A stretch of DNA of 64,000 nucleotides from Shewanella jiangmenensis (GCF_018596335.1 NZ_JAHEPS010000005.1:186001-250000), one strand, 5' to 3'. Shown: positions 47,064 to 57,909, numbered from the stretch's first letter. The notes: generated from the letters alone by a model not told the origin. Translations and numbers: made by a program.

Positions 47064-47101
47064 CGTATCTTTAATTAAATACGTTTCTTTAATTAGAAAC
47101 G
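47064..47101. repeat. Two tandem 20-bp palindromes between fabH and fabD
   Basis: CGTATCTTTAATTAAATACG at 47064-47083 and CGTTTCTTTAATTAGAAACG at 47082-47101 share 16 of 20 bases and overlap by two. The second includes the fabH stop codon. They may be operator half-sites, RNA hairpins or an mRNA processing site. Confidence 0.6.
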
Positions 47102-48052
47102 CACCAAGGCACTGCCCCAGGCGAAACCGGCACCAAAGGCCTCAAGCAGCAGCAGTTGTCCACGCTTGATGCGGCCATCGCGTACGGCTTCATCCAGTGC
47201 GATCGGCACAGAAGCGGCGGAGGTGTTACCGTGCTTGGCCAGGGTCAACACCACTTTATCCAGGCTCATATCAAGCTTTTTGGCGGTGGCGTTGATGATA
47301 CGGAAATTGGCCTGATGGGGAACCAGCCAGTCAATCTCTGACTTGTCGACATTGTTCAGGCGCAGGGTTTCTTCTACCACGTGGCTAAGCTGAGTCACTG
47401 CAACCTTAAACACATCGTTGCCCTTCATCTGCATAAAGCCTACGGCTTCGGAGGATTCTCCCAAACGTGGCGGGAACGCACACTTGAGCAGGTCGCCCTG
47501 ACGGCCATCGGCATAAATATGGGTGTTGATGATGCCGGGCTCTTCGCTGGCACCAACAACCGCGGCGCCGGCGCCATCACCAAAGAGAATAATGGTGGTG
47601 CGGTCTTCAGGCTCACACAGACGCGAGAGCACATCAGCGCCAATCACCAGCACCTTTTTGGCAGCGCCGGTTTTGACGAACTGATCGGCTACCGACAAGG
47701 CATACACGAAGCCCGAGCAAGCGGCGGCAACATCGAACGCCGGAATGTTCGGTACGCCGAGCAGCGCCTGAATTTCACAGGCCGCCGCAGGAAACGCATT
47801 TGCCGCACTGGTGGTGCCGCAGATGATCATGTCCAGCTCTTCGGCATGAATACCCGCCATTTCAATGGCTTTTAACGCTGCCTGATGACCCATGGTGGAT
47901 ACTGTCTCGTCCATGGCAGCAATGCGACGCTCTGAAATACCCGTGCGTTCAACAATCCACTGGTCACTGGTTTCCACCATTTTTTCCAGATCTTGATTGC
48001 TACGCACCTGAGCCGGCAGGTAGCTGCCGGTTCCAAGAATTTTTGTATGCAT
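47093..48052 (-). CDS. fabH: 3-oxoacyl-ACP synthase III
   Basis: Initiates fatty acid synthesis by condensing acetyl-CoA with malonyl-ACP. 319 residues; triad in [13 protein letters not shown] (Cys), [14 protein letters not shown] (His) and [13 protein letters not shown] (Asn). It lies 13 bases downstream of plsX. The 3' end sits inside the second palindrome of the fabH-fabD gap. Confidence 0.97.
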   Translation of the reverse strand: MHTKILGTGSYLPAQVRSNQDLEKMVETSDQWIVERTGISERRIAAMDETVSTMGHQAALKAIEMAGIHAEELDMIICGTTSAANAFPAAACEIQALLGVPNIPAFDVAAACSGFVYALSVADQFVKTGAAKKVLVIGADVLSRLCEPEDRTTIILFGDGAGAAVVGASEEPGIINTHIYADGRQGDLLKCAFPPRLGESSEAVGFMQMKGNDVFKVAVTQLSHVVEETLRLNNVDKSEIDWLVPHQANFRIINATAKKLDMSLDKVVLTLAKHGNTSAASVPIALDEAVRDGRIKRGQLLLLEAFGAGFAWGSALVRF

Positions 48053-48065
48053 AGTTAAGGAGAAA

Positions 48066-49094
48066 TCAGCTATTGATATCTAAAAGAATCGACGCGAGAC
48101 GATCGTTTATCATCTCGGGCAGTCGACGTTTGGCCTCGGTGTAGGCAAGACTGATTGCCTGTACATAGGCCTGTTCATCTGCATTGCCGTGGCTCTTTAC
48201 CACTATCCCGCGCAATCCTAACAGACTTGCACCGTTATAGTGGTCGGGGTTCATCTGACTGAGTACATTCTGGATACGCGGGGCCAGCATCCGGGCCAGT
48301 AAACGCACCATAAAGCCTTGAGTCAGCCCTTGTTTTAATTGATGAACCAGCAGTCTGGCAATGCCTTCTGAGGTTTTGAGTGTGATATTACCCACAAAGC
48401 CGTCGCAAACGATAACATCCACCTTTCCGGTGTAGATTTCATCGCCTTCAACAAAGCCGGTGTAATTGATTTGAGGAGTGTGCATCAGCAGCTGCGCAGC
48501 CTGCTGCACATCGCTGTTGCCTTTGAATTCTTCAATGCCGACGTTAAGCAGCGCCACCTTGGGGCGGGATTTCTTTTCCACCGCTTCGCAAAGCACTGTG
48601 CCCATCACGGCAAACTGAAACAAGGTGTCGTAATCGCACTGAACGTTGGCACCAAGGTCCAATAAATACACAGGTTTACCTGTGACGGCGGGCAGACAAC
48701 TGACTAAAGCGGGCCGGTCAACCCCGGGTAGGGTTTTAAGGATAACCTTGGCCATCGCCATCAGGGCGCCGGTATTGCCGGCACTGACGCAGGCGTCAGC
48801 CTTGCTGTCCCGCACCAGTTCAATGGCAAGTCGCATGGAGCTGTTCTTGGCTTTACGCAGTGCTGTAACCGGTTTGTCATCCATGCGCACCACTTCGGTG
48901 GTATGAATAACCGACAGCCTTGACTGAAATTCAGCAGGTAAATTAGCCAGATAAGGAGAGATTTGCGACTCGTCACCGACGAGAATGAGGTCTAGCAGAG
49001 GGTGTAGTCGAAGTGCCTGCACAGCCGCAGGCACCGTGACTTGGGGGCCGTAATCGCCCCCCATCGCATCTAACGCAAGCGTCAGATTCGTCAT
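48066..49094 (-). CDS. plsX: Phosphate acyltransferase PlsX
   Basis: Makes acyl-phosphate from acyl-ACP for phospholipid synthesis with PlsY. 342 residues; [20 protein letters not shown] at the start, [12 protein letters not shown], and [15 protein letters not shown] with [15 protein letters not shown]. It lies 14 bases downstream of rpmF, the usual yceD-rpmF-plsX-fabH order. Confidence 0.96.
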   Translation of the reverse strand: MTNLTLALDAMGGDYGPQVTVPAAVQALRLHPLLDLILVGDESQISPYLANLPAEFQSRLSVIHTTEVVRMDDKPVTALRKAKNSSMRLAIELVRDSKADACVSAGNTGALMAMAKVILKTLPGVDRPALVSCLPAVTGKPVYLLDLGANVQCDYDTLFQFAVMGTVLCEAVEKKSRPKVALLNVGIEEFKGNSDVQQAAQLLMHTPQINYTGFVEGDEIYTGKVDVIVCDGFVGNITLKTSEGIARLLVHQLKQGLTQGFMVRLLARMLAPRIQNVLSQMNPDHYNGASLLGLRGIVVKSHGNADEQAYVQAISLAYTEAKRRLPEMINDRLASILLDINS

Positions 49095-49108
49095 AGGAAG
49101 GTCAACAA

Positions 49109-49279
49109 TTACTTGTTGATAACCTTCTTACCACGGTAGTAGCCATCGGCAGTCACGTTGTGACGCAGATGCAGTTCGCCGCTGGTAGCGTCTACAGACA
49201 GCTGAGCAGTGCTCAGAGCGTCATGTGAACGGCGCATGCCACGCTTGGAACGAGATTTTTTATTCTGTTGTACAGCCAT
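49109..49279 (-). CDS. rpmF: Ribosomal protein bL32
   Basis: A 56-residue basic ribosomal protein, [20 protein letters not shown] at the start and [10 protein letters not shown] at the end, translated by me from the reverse strand. GGAG precedes the ATG. It is the Zn-independent form (no CxxC). Lies 15 bases downstream of yceD; link of ribosome and membrane synthesis genes is conserved in proteobacteria. Confidence 0.97.
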   Translation of the reverse strand: MAVQQNKKSRSKRGMRRSHDALSTAQLSVDATSGELHLRHNVTADGYYRGKKVINK

Positions 49280-49294
49280 TGTCTGTCTCCTGGA

Positions 49295-49819
49295 TTACTT
49301 GCTCTTCAGTTTTTCTAACACTGCAAACGGATTTGGACGCTCCTCTTGAGCGGCTTCAATCTCGCCTACGACTATGTCCTGGGTACCCAGATTGCAATCA
49401 TTATTCTGATGCGCCGGGATCAGGGGCATTGCCAAAATCAACTCGTCTTCGACCAGTTGATGCAGACGTATTTCGCCAATTTCATCGCACTCAATAGGGT
49501 CATACGCATCCGGGAGCTCATCGATTTCTGCCTCGGTCCTGCAAGGACTGAAACAAAAGTCGACCGTAACCTCAGTGGTAAAAAGTGCCATGCAACGCTG
49601 ACATAACAGAGTGAGCTCCGTCACAGCCTTCCCTTTCAGGTAGACTATCCCCTGTAAATCAACACCACATTCCAACGACACAGCCACATCGGAACAGTCG
49701 CCGGCTGTCAATTCTCTCAATCGTTTTAACACCTTGCCGGGCACAATCCCCTGAAAAGTCAGGCGATTTGTCGCGGATCGGATCGGATCGATAGAAACCG
49801 GTATCTTTACTGTTTGCAT
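49295..49819 (-). CDS. yceD: YceD/DUF177 family 23S rRNA accumulation protein
   Basis: A 174-residue protein starting MQTVKIPVSIDPIRSATNRLTFQG, aligning from its first residue with E. coli YceD. CQRCMALF (CxxC) and YDPIECDEIGEI and the end RPNPFAVLEKLK match DUF177. Known to affect 23S rRNA accumulation. The start is firm by homology, yet no ribosome site precedes it and the best promoter puts the transcript start only about 5 bases upstream. Confidence 0.93.
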   Translation of the reverse strand: MQTVKIPVSIDPIRSATNRLTFQGIVPGKVLKRLRELTAGDCSDVAVSLECGVDLQGIVYLKGKAVTELTLLCQRCMALFTTEVTVDFCFSPCRTEAEIDELPDAYDPIECDEIGEIRLHQLVEDELILAMPLIPAHQNNDCNLGTQDIVVGEIEAAQEERPNPFAVLEKLKSK

Positions 49820-49830
49820 AAGGCGCGCAT

Positions 49831-49857
49831 ATTATAGCTTCAACACGCCGGAGTCAA
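49831..49857 (-). promoter_or_regulatory. Promoter of yceD-rpmF-plsX-fab
   Basis: On the minus strand TTGACT (49857-49852), 15 bases, TATAAT (49836-49831); reading TTTGAC gives a 16-base spacer. The predicted transcript start near 49824 is about 5 bases before the yceD ATG. Confidence 0.65.
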
Positions 49858-50113
49858 AGGAATTTTTGGCAAAGCTCCGCTGTGGGACCCTGCGCTGATT
49901 CCTGAACCGGCTATGAAATTGACCGAGGCAAAATTCTACCCAAGGCCCCGCGGCTGTACAAGCACCGGTCGCATAAAATAGAAGCGTTTGCAGCCTGTCA
50001 TCGTCGGCTTTGCGTAAATCGCGCCATCAGAGGCGCTTAAGGATTGCATGCAAAGGCGCGGCTGACGACAATGACCACTCCATTGTAGACCCTCAAGCGA
50101 CATAACCAGCAAC
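49858..50113. other. Divergent intergenic region yceD/yceF
   Basis: Together with the yceD promoter, a 294-bp gap between divergent genes. No gene seen; the yceF promoter was not identified. Confidence 0.4.
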
Positions 50114-50752
50114 ATGACAGCAAATCGCCCGCTTATTCTTGCCTCCTCCTCCCCTTTTCGTCAGGCACTGCTCGCCAAATTCGGTCTGCCGTTTGAAGCC
50201 TGCTCGCCCGACGTGGATGAATCGCCGCTGCCCGGCGAAACGGCCATCGCACTGACCGAGCGCCTTGCCATCGCCAAAGCCAAAGCATTGGCAGGCAGTG
50301 CAGCGCCAGATGCGCTGATTATCGGCTCAGATCAGGTGGCACTGGTTGATGGCAATATTGTTGGAAAACCCCATACCGAAGCCGCTGCTATCGCCCAACT
50401 TAAGGCGCAGCGCGGAAAAGCCATTACCTTTTATACCGGCCTTGCCCTGTTTGACGTAAAAAGCGGTACCTGCCAATCCCTGGTGGAGCCCTTCACTGTC
50501 CATTTTCGGGTATTGAGTGATTCGGAAATTCACGCCTACGTAAAAACGGAGCAGCCGCTTTACTGCGCCGGCAGTTTTAAGTCCGAAGGGCTTGGCATTT
50601 GCTTGTTCGACCGCCTCGAGGGACGCGATCCCAATACCCTGATTGGTCTGCCTCTGATTGCCCTTAATGAGCTGCTCGCACGCGCCGGCGTCAATGTACT
50701 TACATCACAACCGACTAGTGATGATGCAGGTATTACTACCAAAGAAATATAG
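50114..50752 (+). CDS. yceF: Maf-like nucleoside triphosphate pyrophosphatase
   Basis: House-cleaning pyrophosphatase of the Maf family, YceF type (m7GTP-preferring in E. coli). 212 residues; the start [50 protein letters not shown], and [28 protein letters not shown] are family signatures. Position opposite yceD matches E. coli yceF. The last 15 or so residues ([15 protein letters not shown]) are a variable tail. Confidence 0.94.
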   Translation: MTANRPLILASSSPFRQALLAKFGLPFEACSPDVDESPLPGETAIALTERLAIAKAKALAGSAAPDALIIGSDQVALVDGNIVGKPHTEAAAIAQLKAQRGKAITFYTGLALFDVKSGTCQSLVEPFTVHFRVLSDSEIHAYVKTEQPLYCAGSFKSEGLGICLFDRLEGRDPNTLIGLPLIALNELLARAGVNVLTSQPTSDDAGITTKEI

Positions 50753-50901
50753 AACGTAAGAATTTACAGCCATTATATTGAGATTATGCAGGCAATTATT
50801 TGTTAACCTAGTGTTGTCACATGCCAAACTTTTGGGCAACATTAACTTAACACACAGAAGTGATTTTGGCGGCATGGAGGCCTTGACGGAAAAGGAGCAC
50901 C

Positions 50902-52263
50902 ATGACGGACATCGAAGAAGCCTTGGCATTACTGGCAGCTCCCTGTACAGATGACCGTTTCTTTCAGCGAGCGCTCAAAGCCCTGGCATTGGTGACCCAG
51001 TGCCGCTGGACCGCGTTTGCCCGACTCAGCAGTGACAAAACCGAAGTCGAACTTCTCTGGTTTTGCGACAACAAGCAACTGCTGCCGGGTTTCAGCTTTC
51101 CGATGCAGCACAGCCCCTGCGAAAAACTCTACCGCCAGCGCGATGTCAGCCACATTCTCTACCCTCGGGATCTGCAAAAAGCCTTTCCCGACTTTGCCCT
51201 TATCCGCACCCTGGGCGCCCAGAGCTATCAGGGTGAGCTCATCCTCGGTGATGGCGGCGAGCCCCTTGGCCATATTCTGGTGATGGACCCGCTGCCACAG
51301 GAAGAAAACACCAAATCGCGGGAATTCTTTCGCCTGCTTGCCCAGCGCATCGGCGTGGAGTACCGCCGTTTATTGGTGGCAAGGCAGCTTAACCTACATA
51401 AAGAAATGATTAAAGCGACCCGGCATATGATGTCGTTTATCGACAGAAACTACCATTACCGGGTCGTGTCCAAGGGTTATGAGCTTACCTTCAATCGCCC
51501 CGCGTCTGAGATTGAAGGCAAGCAGGTTGCCGAGCTCCACGGCGAAGCCACCTTCAGCGCCAACATCAAACCGCTAATCGACAAAGCGTTTAGCGGAGAA
51601 ACACTCCACACCCAGCACTGGATCCACCCACCACCGCCCAATCCGCCAATCTATGTGAGCGTCCATCACAATCCCTACATAGATGAAAACGGCAATATCA
51701 GCGGCGTGATAGTGTCGGCCCACGATATCACCGCTATTCATCAGGCAGAAAAGCAGCAGGCGTACCTGAGTAGCCACGATGCGCTGACCGGCGCCCACAA
51801 TAGAGAAGCACTGATGCTGGCGATGCGCGAGCTTAAAAGCTCACAGCTGCCCTTTGGTCTTGTCTATCTTGATTTGTGCGATTTCAGCAGCATCAACGAA
51901 AAGCTTGGCCGCAGTGGCGGCGACGATGTGCTTGCCATCACCAGCAAACGGCTGCAGGGGAACATTAATAACCATGATCTGGTGGCACGAATTGCCGGCG
52001 ATGAATTTGTGGTGTTGGTGCGCTTTGACAAAGAAGCTGAGCTGCTTGGTTTGCCAGCGCAGCTTATCAGGCTGGAGTCGCGGCTGATCACCCGCCTGTC
52101 ATCGGCTATTCATGTCGGTTCGGAGCGCGTGCAACTATCGGCAAGAACCGTATCACGGCTGTGTATCAATCCGTTAGACAGCGCCGAAAGTGAACTCGCC
52201 ATGTTAGAAAAAGCGATGGCCAGCGGGATGGCGCAGCGCGACGGCACCCATGATGCCCGCTGA
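50902..52263 (+). CDS. GAF-PAS-GGDEF diguanylate cyclase-like protein
   Basis: A 453-residue soluble protein. N-terminal GAF-like domain (about 1-155; WTAFARLSSDKTEVELLWF), PAS (about 165-285; ATRHMMSFIDRNYHYRVVSKGYELTF, VSAHDITAIHQAEKQQ) and GGDEF (about 290-445; SSHDALTGAHNREALMLAM, VYLDLCDFSSINEKLGRSGGDD). The active-site signature reads AGDEF (RIAGDEFVVL), a variant present in some active enzymes. The upstream inhibitory-site Arg is lacking (NNHD), so product inhibition by the I-site is unlikely. GGAG precedes the ATG. It interrupts the order yceF-rluC known in E. coli. Confidence 0.88.
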   Translation: MTDIEEALALLAAPCTDDRFFQRALKALALVTQCRWTAFARLSSDKTEVELLWFCDNKQLLPGFSFPMQHSPCEKLYRQRDVSHILYPRDLQKAFPDFALIRTLGAQSYQGELILGDGGEPLGHILVMDPLPQEENTKSREFFRLLAQRIGVEYRRLLVARQLNLHKEMIKATRHMMSFIDRNYHYRVVSKGYELTFNRPASEIEGKQVAELHGEATFSANIKPLIDKAFSGETLHTQHWIHPPPPNPPIYVSVHHNPYIDENGNISGVIVSAHDITAIHQAEKQQAYLSSHDALTGAHNREALMLAMRELKSSQLPFGLVYLDLCDFSSINEKLGRSGGDDVLAITSKRLQGNINNHDLVARIAGDEFVVLVRFDKEAELLGLPAQLIRLESRLITRLSSAIHVGSERVQLSARTVSRLCINPLDSAESELAMLEKAMASGMAQRDGTHDAR

Positions 52264-52310
52264 TGTCAACCGCCAGTGGTGACAGCTGCCAATAGCGACA
52301 ATAGATGCGC

Positions 52311-52955
52311 TTAGAGGTGCTGCAGCAGTTCAAGCGGATGTGATACGACCGTCAAGGGCGACACCGCAAGCAGTGTGTCGCGGTCGTGGGTGCCATAATC
52401 CACCCCGATAGCGGCGATGCCGGCGTTATGGGCCATTTTAAGGTCAAACGCCGAGTCACCAATCATTACGGCCCGGCTCGGGCATACGCCAAGCTCAGCC
52501 AAAAGCTCATGCAGCATCTGTGGGTGCGGCTTGCTGCGGGTTTCATCGGCGCAGCGGCTGGCATGAAACTTAGGCCCAAGTCCGGTCTGGCTTAAAATGG
52601 CATCAAGCCCCGGACGGCCCTTGCCGGTGGCAATCGCGAGTTTCTTTTGCTTCTGCGCGAGGCCATCAAGCAGCTCATGTACCCCGTCAAACAGCGGGCT
52701 TGGGGTGGCATTGAGTACCTGATAATGCACCTTGTAGCGATTTATCCAGCTCTGGCGGGTCGCTTCTGTTTCAGCCGGAAACAGCGCGCGCATGGCTTCA
52801 GGCATAGAGAGACCAATCACATCCCGTACCACTTTTTCGCTCGGAATGGCTATTTCAAGCTCCTGAGCCAAAGCCTGCATGCAGTGCACAATTTTGCTGA
52901 TGGAATCCATCAGGGTACCGTCCCAGTCGAAAATCACCAGCTCAAATTGCTTCAT
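52311..52955 (-). CDS. HAD-superfamily phosphatase (Gph-like)
   Basis: A 214-residue phosphohydrolase: nucleophile in [12 protein letters not shown], motif II in [13 protein letters not shown], motif III lysine in [12 protein letters not shown], motif IV in [13 protein letters not shown], with an alpha-helical C1 cap (about 18-80). Substrate is unknown; phosphoglycolate or a nucleotide is typical. It overlaps the rluC stop by 4 bases, so the two are coupled. Confidence 0.92.
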   Translation of the reverse strand: MKQFELVIFDWDGTLMDSISKIVHCMQALAQELEIAIPSEKVVRDVIGLSMPEAMRALFPAETEATRQSWINRYKVHYQVLNATPSPLFDGVHELLDGLAQKQKKLAIATGKGRPGLDAILSQTGLGPKFHASRCADETRSKPHPQMLHELLAELGVCPSRAVMIGDSAFDLKMAHNAGIAAIGVDYGTHDRDTLLAVSPLTVVSHPLELLQHL

Positions 52956-53959
52956 GCCTTGCCGCCCGCCTTAACGTTATCCTTTGCTTTGGTTGGCGCT
53001 GCATTGCCTGCAAGCACCTCAAGCACCCGTGCCAGCTCCTCATCGAGCGGCGCCTGCACTGTCATTTCAGTCTCAGTGTCGGGATGAGTAAAAGTGAGCT
53101 GCGCTGCATGCAAAAACAAACGGCTTAAGCCTTTTTCACGCATGCTGTTGTCAAAGCCCTGCTCGCTGTATTTTTCATCGCAGGCAATCGGATGGCCCTG
53201 ATATTGGCAGTGCACCCGAATTTGATGGGTGCGGCCAGTCACAGGGCTTGCTTCCACCAGGGTGGCCTCATCGAAACGGCGCAGCACTTTAAAATAGGTT
53301 TCCGAAGGTTTGCCCTCGGCATTCACCCGCACAATCCGCTCGCCGGACTTGAGGGTGATTTTCAAAAGCGGTGCCCGTACCACGCGGTCGTGTTCCTGCC
53401 ACTTGCCGCGCACCAACGCCTGATACACCTTCTGCATCTGCTTGTGCCGTAATTGGTCATGCAGATGCCGCAGTGCCATACGCTTTTTGGCAATCAGCAG
53501 CACGCCGCTGGTATCGCGATCAAGCCGGTGCACCAGCTCCAGAAACTTACAGGTAGGGCGCAGGGTTCGCAGTGATTCAATCACCCCGTAGTCCACCCCA
53601 CTGCCGCCATGTACTGCAATACCGGCAGGCTTGTTCAGCACAATAATATGTTTGTCTTCAAACAGAATTCTGTCTTCAAGCTGAGCCACGCGATTAAGGT
53701 TCGCTGAGGGCGCAGTGCGGTAATCCTTTTCGGCCACCCGTACCGGCGGCACCCGTACCTCATCACCCGCCTCAAGTTTGTATTCGGGTTTGACGCGCTT
53801 TTTATTGACCCGAACCTCGCCCTTACGGACGATGCGATAAATCATGCTCTTGGGCACACCTTTGAGGCGGGCAAGCAAAAAGTTATCAATGCGCTGGCCG
53901 GCACCGTCTTCGTCGATGCCGATAAACTGAACCTGGGTGGGGGAAGTGTCTTTATTCAT
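52952..53959 (-). CDS. rluC: 23S rRNA pseudouridine synthase RluC
   Basis: Makes pseudouridines at 955, 2504 and 2580 of 23S rRNA (E. coli numbering). 335 residues from [24 protein letters not shown]-terminal S4 domain (about 17-75; [29 protein letters not shown]), catalytic Asp in [16 protein letters not shown], and [22 protein letters not shown]. The start is chosen at 53959; ten upstream codons are open but not homologous. C-terminal tail ([17 protein letters not shown]) is variable. Divergent from rne, as in E. coli. Confidence 0.95.
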   Translation of the reverse strand: MNKDTSPTQVQFIGIDEDGAGQRIDNFLLARLKGVPKSMIYRIVRKGEVRVNKKRVKPEYKLEAGDEVRVPPVRVAEKDYRTAPSANLNRVAQLEDRILFEDKHIIVLNKPAGIAVHGGSGVDYGVIESLRTLRPTCKFLELVHRLDRDTSGVLLIAKKRMALRHLHDQLRHKQMQKVYQALVRGKWQEHDRVVRAPLLKITLKSGERIVRVNAEGKPSETYFKVLRRFDEATLVEASPVTGRTHQIRVHCQYQGHPIACDEKYSEQGFDNSMREKGLSRLFLHAAQLTFTHPDTETEMTVQAPLDEELARVLEVLAGNAAPTKAKDNVKAGGKA

Positions 53960-54023
53960 GGTAAACCGTCTGTCTGAAACGCAGCGCATTGTACATCAAA
54001 GTCACAGGCTGTGTGGCTTTACA

Positions 54024-54052
54024 TTGCCGAATTTTTTGAATGTTGCTATATT
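54024..54052 (+). promoter_or_regulatory. Candidate rne promoter
   Basis: TTGCCG, 17-base spacer, TATATT; predicted start near 54060. Confidence 0.6.
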
Positions 54053-54410
54053 CCATTCGCGGCTAAGGATTAGCAGTGGATAAAGTGTTCACAAATCCAG
54101 CAGCCGCACCGTGTTCCCGCCGGAGTAAAACAGCAGGTTGAAGGATCGCAATTCATTGAATTGCAAACTCTCGTCAGAGTTTGAGCCGATAACGTGGCCA
54201 ACCGGACAAGTTAAATCCAATACGCCGCCATTTTCGTATGGTTTCCTGTGGAAAACACCCCCTGAATCGAATTATTGACTAAAACCAGTCACCGGAAGAA
54301 TTGAATCGGTTTGGGCATTCACGGATGTTTTTAAAAGAATTTATGGGGTTGGTTGATGTTTTACAACGAATTCCTTGTTTTTGTAATCATTAAAAAATAA
54401 GCCATAAATC

Positions 54411-54453
54411 GGAAGCGACACGCAGCGATTGCGTTTTACAGTAATGCGCTTCC
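54411..54453 (+). promoter_or_regulatory. Hairpin in the rne leader
   Basis: GGAAGCG (54411-54417) pairs with CGCTTCC (54447-54453); inside, CGCA pairs with TGCG to give a second short stem. It lies about 100 bases before the rne ATG, in the region where rne leaders carry autoregulatory elements. Confidence 0.5.
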
Positions 54454-54552
54454 CCCAGCCTGATAACCTGCCGTGAGGCAATGTGCATAAGATCAGGCCC
54501 GGAATGCACCGAAAAAGCTCCGGTGACCCATTTATAGAAGAATGACGTCACC

Positions 54553-57500
54553 ATGAAACGTATGCTTATCAACGCAACTCAATCGGAAGAGTTGCGCGTT
54601 GCCCTTGTCGATGGGCAGCAACTCTATGATCTGGACATCGAAAGCCCAGGCCACGAACAGAAAAAAGCCAACATTTACAAGGGTAAAATCACCCGCGTAG
54701 AACCCTCTCTTGAAGCTGCATTCGTAGACTATGGCGCTGAGCGTCATGGTTTTTTGCCGCTTAAAGAAATCGCCCGCGAATACTTCCCTAAAGGTTACTC
54801 CTTCCAGGGTCGCCCCAACATCAAGGAAGTGGTAAGCGAAGGTCAGGAAGTCATTGTTCAGATTGATAAAGAAGAGCGTGGCAACAAGGGCGCAGCCCTG
54901 ACCACCTTTATCAGCCTGGCCGGTTCTTATCTGGTGCTGATGCCAAACAACCCACGCGCCGGTGGTATTTCCCGCCGTATCGAAGGCGACGAGCGCACTG
55001 AGCTTAAAGAAGCCATGGAGCACCTCGAAGTGCCTAACGGCATGGGCCTGATTGTGCGTACCGCCGGTGTTGGCAAAGAAGCCAGTGAGCTGCAGTGGGA
55101 CCTTAAAGTGCTGCTGCGTCACTGGGATGCCATCAAAGAAGCCTCTGAGTCGCACCCTGCCCCGCTGCTTATCCATCAGGAAAGCAACGTGATTGTGCGC
55201 GCCATCCGCGACTACCTGCGCCGTGATGTGGGCGAAATTCTGATTGACCACCCACGCATTTATGAAGACGCCAAGCAGCATATCGCGCTGGTGCGTCCTG
55301 ACTTTGTTGAGCGTGTGAAGCTTTACAAGGCCGAAGTGCCACTGTTCACTCACTATCAGATTGAATCTCAAATTGAATCTGCCTTCCAGCGTGAAGTGCG
55401 TCTGCCTTCCGGCGGCTCGATTGTCATCGACCCAACCGAAGCCATGACTTCTATCGACATCAACTCTGCCCGCGCCACCAAGGGCGGCGATATCGAAGAA
55501 ACCGCACTCAACACCAACCTGGAAGCGGCCGATGAAATCGCCCGTCAGCTGCGTCTGCGCGACCTTGGCGGTTTGATTGTTATCGACTTTATCGACATGA
55601 CCCCGGTTCGCCACCAGCGCGAAGTGGAAAACCGTCTGCGTGATGCCGTGCATCAGGACCGCGCCCGTGTGCAACTTGGTCGTATCAGCCGCTTTGGTCT
55701 GATGGAAATGTCCCGTCAGCGTCTGCGTCCGTCACTGGAAGAATCTGCCGCCCACATCTGCCCACGCTGTCATGGTCAGGGCACCATCCGTGGCACCGAG
55801 TCGCTGGCACTGTCTATCCTGCGTCTGATGGAAGAAGAAGCCATTAAGGACAACACCTCTCAGGTTGAAGCCATTGTGCCTGTGGATGTGGCCGCCTTCC
55901 TGCTGAACGAAAAGCGTAAAGCCATTCGCATCATCGAACAGCGCCACGAGGTTGAAGTGTACGTGATCCCGGATCCGCACATGATGACCCCGGAGTACAA
56001 GGTTATTCGTCATCGCAAAGACGATGAAATCGAAGAAGCCAGCTACAAGCGCGTAGAAAAACCAGAAGCCAAACTGTACGAGCCCCGTAAGCTTGAGCGT
56101 GCTCAGGCCCCTGAGCCAGTACTGAAAGGCTTTGGTGGTCCAATGGAGCCTCCTGCTGCCAAACCGGCTGAAAAAGTCGAAGCCAAACCTGCAGCCAAGC
56201 AGGAAGAAAAGCCTGGCTTCTTCACTCGCCTGTTTGCCGCCATCGGCTCACTCTTTGGCAGCGAAGAAAAAGAAGCGCCAAAAGAAGAGAAGAAAGCGAC
56301 TTCCGGCAAAGGCCGTGAGCAAAACAACCGTGGCCGTAACCGCCGCAACGATCGTGGTGACGAGCGCCGTAACGAACGTCGTGATGACCGTCGCAACGAC
56401 CGTCAGGAAGCCCGCAGCGATGAGCGCCGTGAAGACGGTGACAAACGCCGCGCCGAGGCCAAGGAGCGCCGTGAGCGCACCAAGCCAGAGCAGCTCGATG
56501 CCGACAAGCCAGCACGCGAAAAGCGCGAAGAAAAGCCACGTCGTGAGCGTGCGCCCAAGCGTGAAAAACCAGAAGCGGTTGAAGCTGTTGAACTGAACGA
56601 CGATGTTGAATCCAAACAGGAAGTCGTGCGTGAGCGTCGCCAGCGCCGCAACATGCGCCGCAAAGTGCGTATTGAAGATGGCAGCGAAGCACCAGCTGCA
56701 ATCGAGGTGAGTGACGAGCTGGAACTGGTTCAGGCCATCGATAGCGATGCTGACACAGCGCCAGCAGTTCCCGGTGAAGACAAGCCTTCCCGCAGCCGCC
56801 GTGGCAACCGTAAGCCACGCACTGAAAAGGCCGATGACGTAAGCGCCGAGTCAGCAGCTACTGAGTCTGCCGAGCGCGAGCAAACCATCGAACAAGCTGC
56901 GCCAGCCATCGTTACTGCCGCCGAAGAAGTTGCTCAGGGTTCACTGGCATTTGACAGCGACAATGGCGACGAAGCCGACGACCAGGACGGTGATGACAAG
57001 CCACGCCGTGACGGTCGTGACGGTCAGCGCCGCAGCCGCCGCAGCCCTCGTCATCTGCGCGCCGCCGGTCAGCGTCGTCGCCGCGATGAGCAGGAGCAAA
57101 ATGGTACTGAAGAAGGCACTGCTGCCGACGCAGCACCAGCCGTTGCTGCCGTAACTGAGGTTGTGGCTGCTGAAGTTGTGACAGCTGAAGTTGTGACAGC
57201 TGAAGTACAGAGCGCCGACGTGGTAGCCGAGGTTATTAAGGCCGACGCTATCACTCAGGCCGATGCTATCACTCAGGCCGACGCAATCACTCAAGAGAGC
57301 GTGCTGCAAACCGCCTCCGACATGGCCGACATCGTTGTGGTGAATGAAGCCGTGAAGGAAGCGCCGGTTGCTGAGACTGCCGCTCCAGCACCTGTCGCTG
57401 TAGCACCTGCCGCTGAGGTAGCTCCTGCTGCACAAGCCGTTGCAACGCCAATCGCCGAGGTGAAAACTGAAGCTGCCCCGGTAGCAGAAACCGCTCAGGT

Positions 57501-57909
57501 CGAAGCTAAAGTCGAAGCCAAAGTTGAAGCTGCCGCTGAAACTGTGGTTGTAAGCTCGGTTGAAACTGCCGTTGAAACCAAAGCCGAAGCCAAAACCGAA
57601 GCCAAGGCCGCAGAAAAAGCCATCGCCGCAGCGCCAATGGCCAAACCTGCCGCCATCGCGCCAGCTCGCGTTGCCGTGGCACCAAAAGCCGCCGAAGCGC
57701 CAGCGCAGGTTTCAGCTCCAGCCAGCCGCCCAGCCGGCAGCCGTTTCGGCTCCATGGTCAGCTCTGAAATGACCAAGCCAAGCGTCGACGCGCCTGAGCA
57801 GGTTGCCACGCCAAAAGGCCGTGCCTACGAGGCGTCCGCCGCCGAGGTGAGCGCGCCTAAGGTCAAGACCAGCAACAGCGCTGGCTCTGATATGGCAAGA
57901 CCACAGTAA
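54553..57909 (+). CDS. rne: Ribonuclease E
   Basis: Essential endoribonuclease and degradosome scaffold. 1118 residues. N-terminal half: S1 domain (about 37-120; [27 protein letters not shown]), 5'-sensor/RNase H-like region, catalytic DNase I-like domain (Asp residues in [13 protein letters not shown] and VIDFIDM), Zn-link CPRCHGQG (CPxC). C-terminal half is disordered: a membrane-targeting amphipathic segment (about 555-570; [15 protein letters not shown]), an Arg-rich RNA-binding region (about 590-670), a second basic patch (about 815-845), and a long Ala/Glu/Val-rich tail with repeats. Degradosome partner sites there are not identifiable by eye. Confidence 0.97.
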   Translation: MKRMLINATQSEELRVALVDGQQLYDLDIESPGHEQKKANIYKGKITRVEPSLEAAFVDYGAERHGFLPLKEIAREYFPKGYSFQGRPNIKEVVSEGQEVIVQIDKEERGNKGAALTTFISLAGSYLVLMPNNPRAGGISRRIEGDERTELKEAMEHLEVPNGMGLIVRTAGVGKEASELQWDLKVLLRHWDAIKEASESHPAPLLIHQESNVIVRAIRDYLRRDVGEILIDHPRIYEDAKQHIALVRPDFVERVKLYKAEVPLFTHYQIESQIESAFQREVRLPSGGSIVIDPTEAMTSIDINSARATKGGDIEETALNTNLEAADEIARQLRLRDLGGLIVIDFIDMTPVRHQREVENRLRDAVHQDRARVQLGRISRFGLMEMSRQRLRPSLEESAAHICPRCHGQGTIRGTESLALSILRLMEEEAIKDNTSQVEAIVPVDVAAFLLNEKRKAIRIIEQRHEVEVYVIPDPHMMTPEYKVIRHRKDDEIEEASYKRVEKPEAKLYEPRKLERAQAPEPVLKGFGGPMEPPAAKPAEKVEAKPAAKQEEKPGFFTRLFAAIGSLFGSEEKEAPKEEKKATSGKGREQNNRGRNRRNDRGDERRNERRDDRRNDRQEARSDERREDGDKRRAEAKERRERTKPEQLDADKPAREKREEKPRRERAPKREKPEAVEAVELNDDVESKQEVVRERRQRRNMRRKVRIEDGSEAPAAIEVSDELELVQAIDSDADTAPAVPGEDKPSRSRRGNRKPRTEKADDVSAESAATESAEREQTIEQAAPAIVTAAEEVAQGSLAFDSDNGDEADDQDGDDKPRRDGRDGQRRSRRSPRHLRAAGQRRRRDEQEQNGTEEGTAADAAPAVAAVTEVVAAEVVTAEVVTAEVQSADVVAEVIKADAITQADAITQADAITQESVLQTASDMADIVVVNEAVKEAPVAETAAPAPVAVAPAAEVAPAAQAVATPIAEVKTEAAPVAETAQVEAKVEAKVEAAAETVVVSSVETAVETKAEAKTEAKAAEKAIAAAPMAKPAAIAPARVAVAPKAAEAPAQVSAPASRPAGSRFGSMVSSEMTKPSVDAPEQVATPKGRAYEASAAEVSAPKVKTSNSAGSDMARPQ
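57169..57207 (+). repeat. 15-bp tandem repeat in rne
   Basis: GCTGAAGTTGTGACA occurs in tandem about 2.6 times, encoding [13 protein letters not shown] in the disordered C-terminal half of RNase E. Confidence 0.85.
57241..57294 (+). repeat. 18-bp tandem repeat in rne
   Basis: Three units of GCCGAYGCTATCACTCAG (with synonymous variation) encode ADAITQ three times. The synonymous differences show the repeat is not brand new. Confidence 0.9.

Larger units (their letters stand above)
53960..54552 (+). other. Long rne upstream region
   Basis: 593 bases between divergent rluC and rne, no gene seen. A sigma-70 promoter at 54024-54052 predicts a leader of about 490 nt. It contains a strong hairpin at 54411-54453 and AT-rich stretches. 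E. coli rne also has a long leader used for feedback by RNase E itself. Confidence 0.6.

Noticed and set aside
54532..55674. 380-aa minus-strand frame inside rne
   Set aside because: It is a shadow of the strongly biased coding frame of RNase E; it has no ribosome site and unlikely composition (His/Phe-rich).
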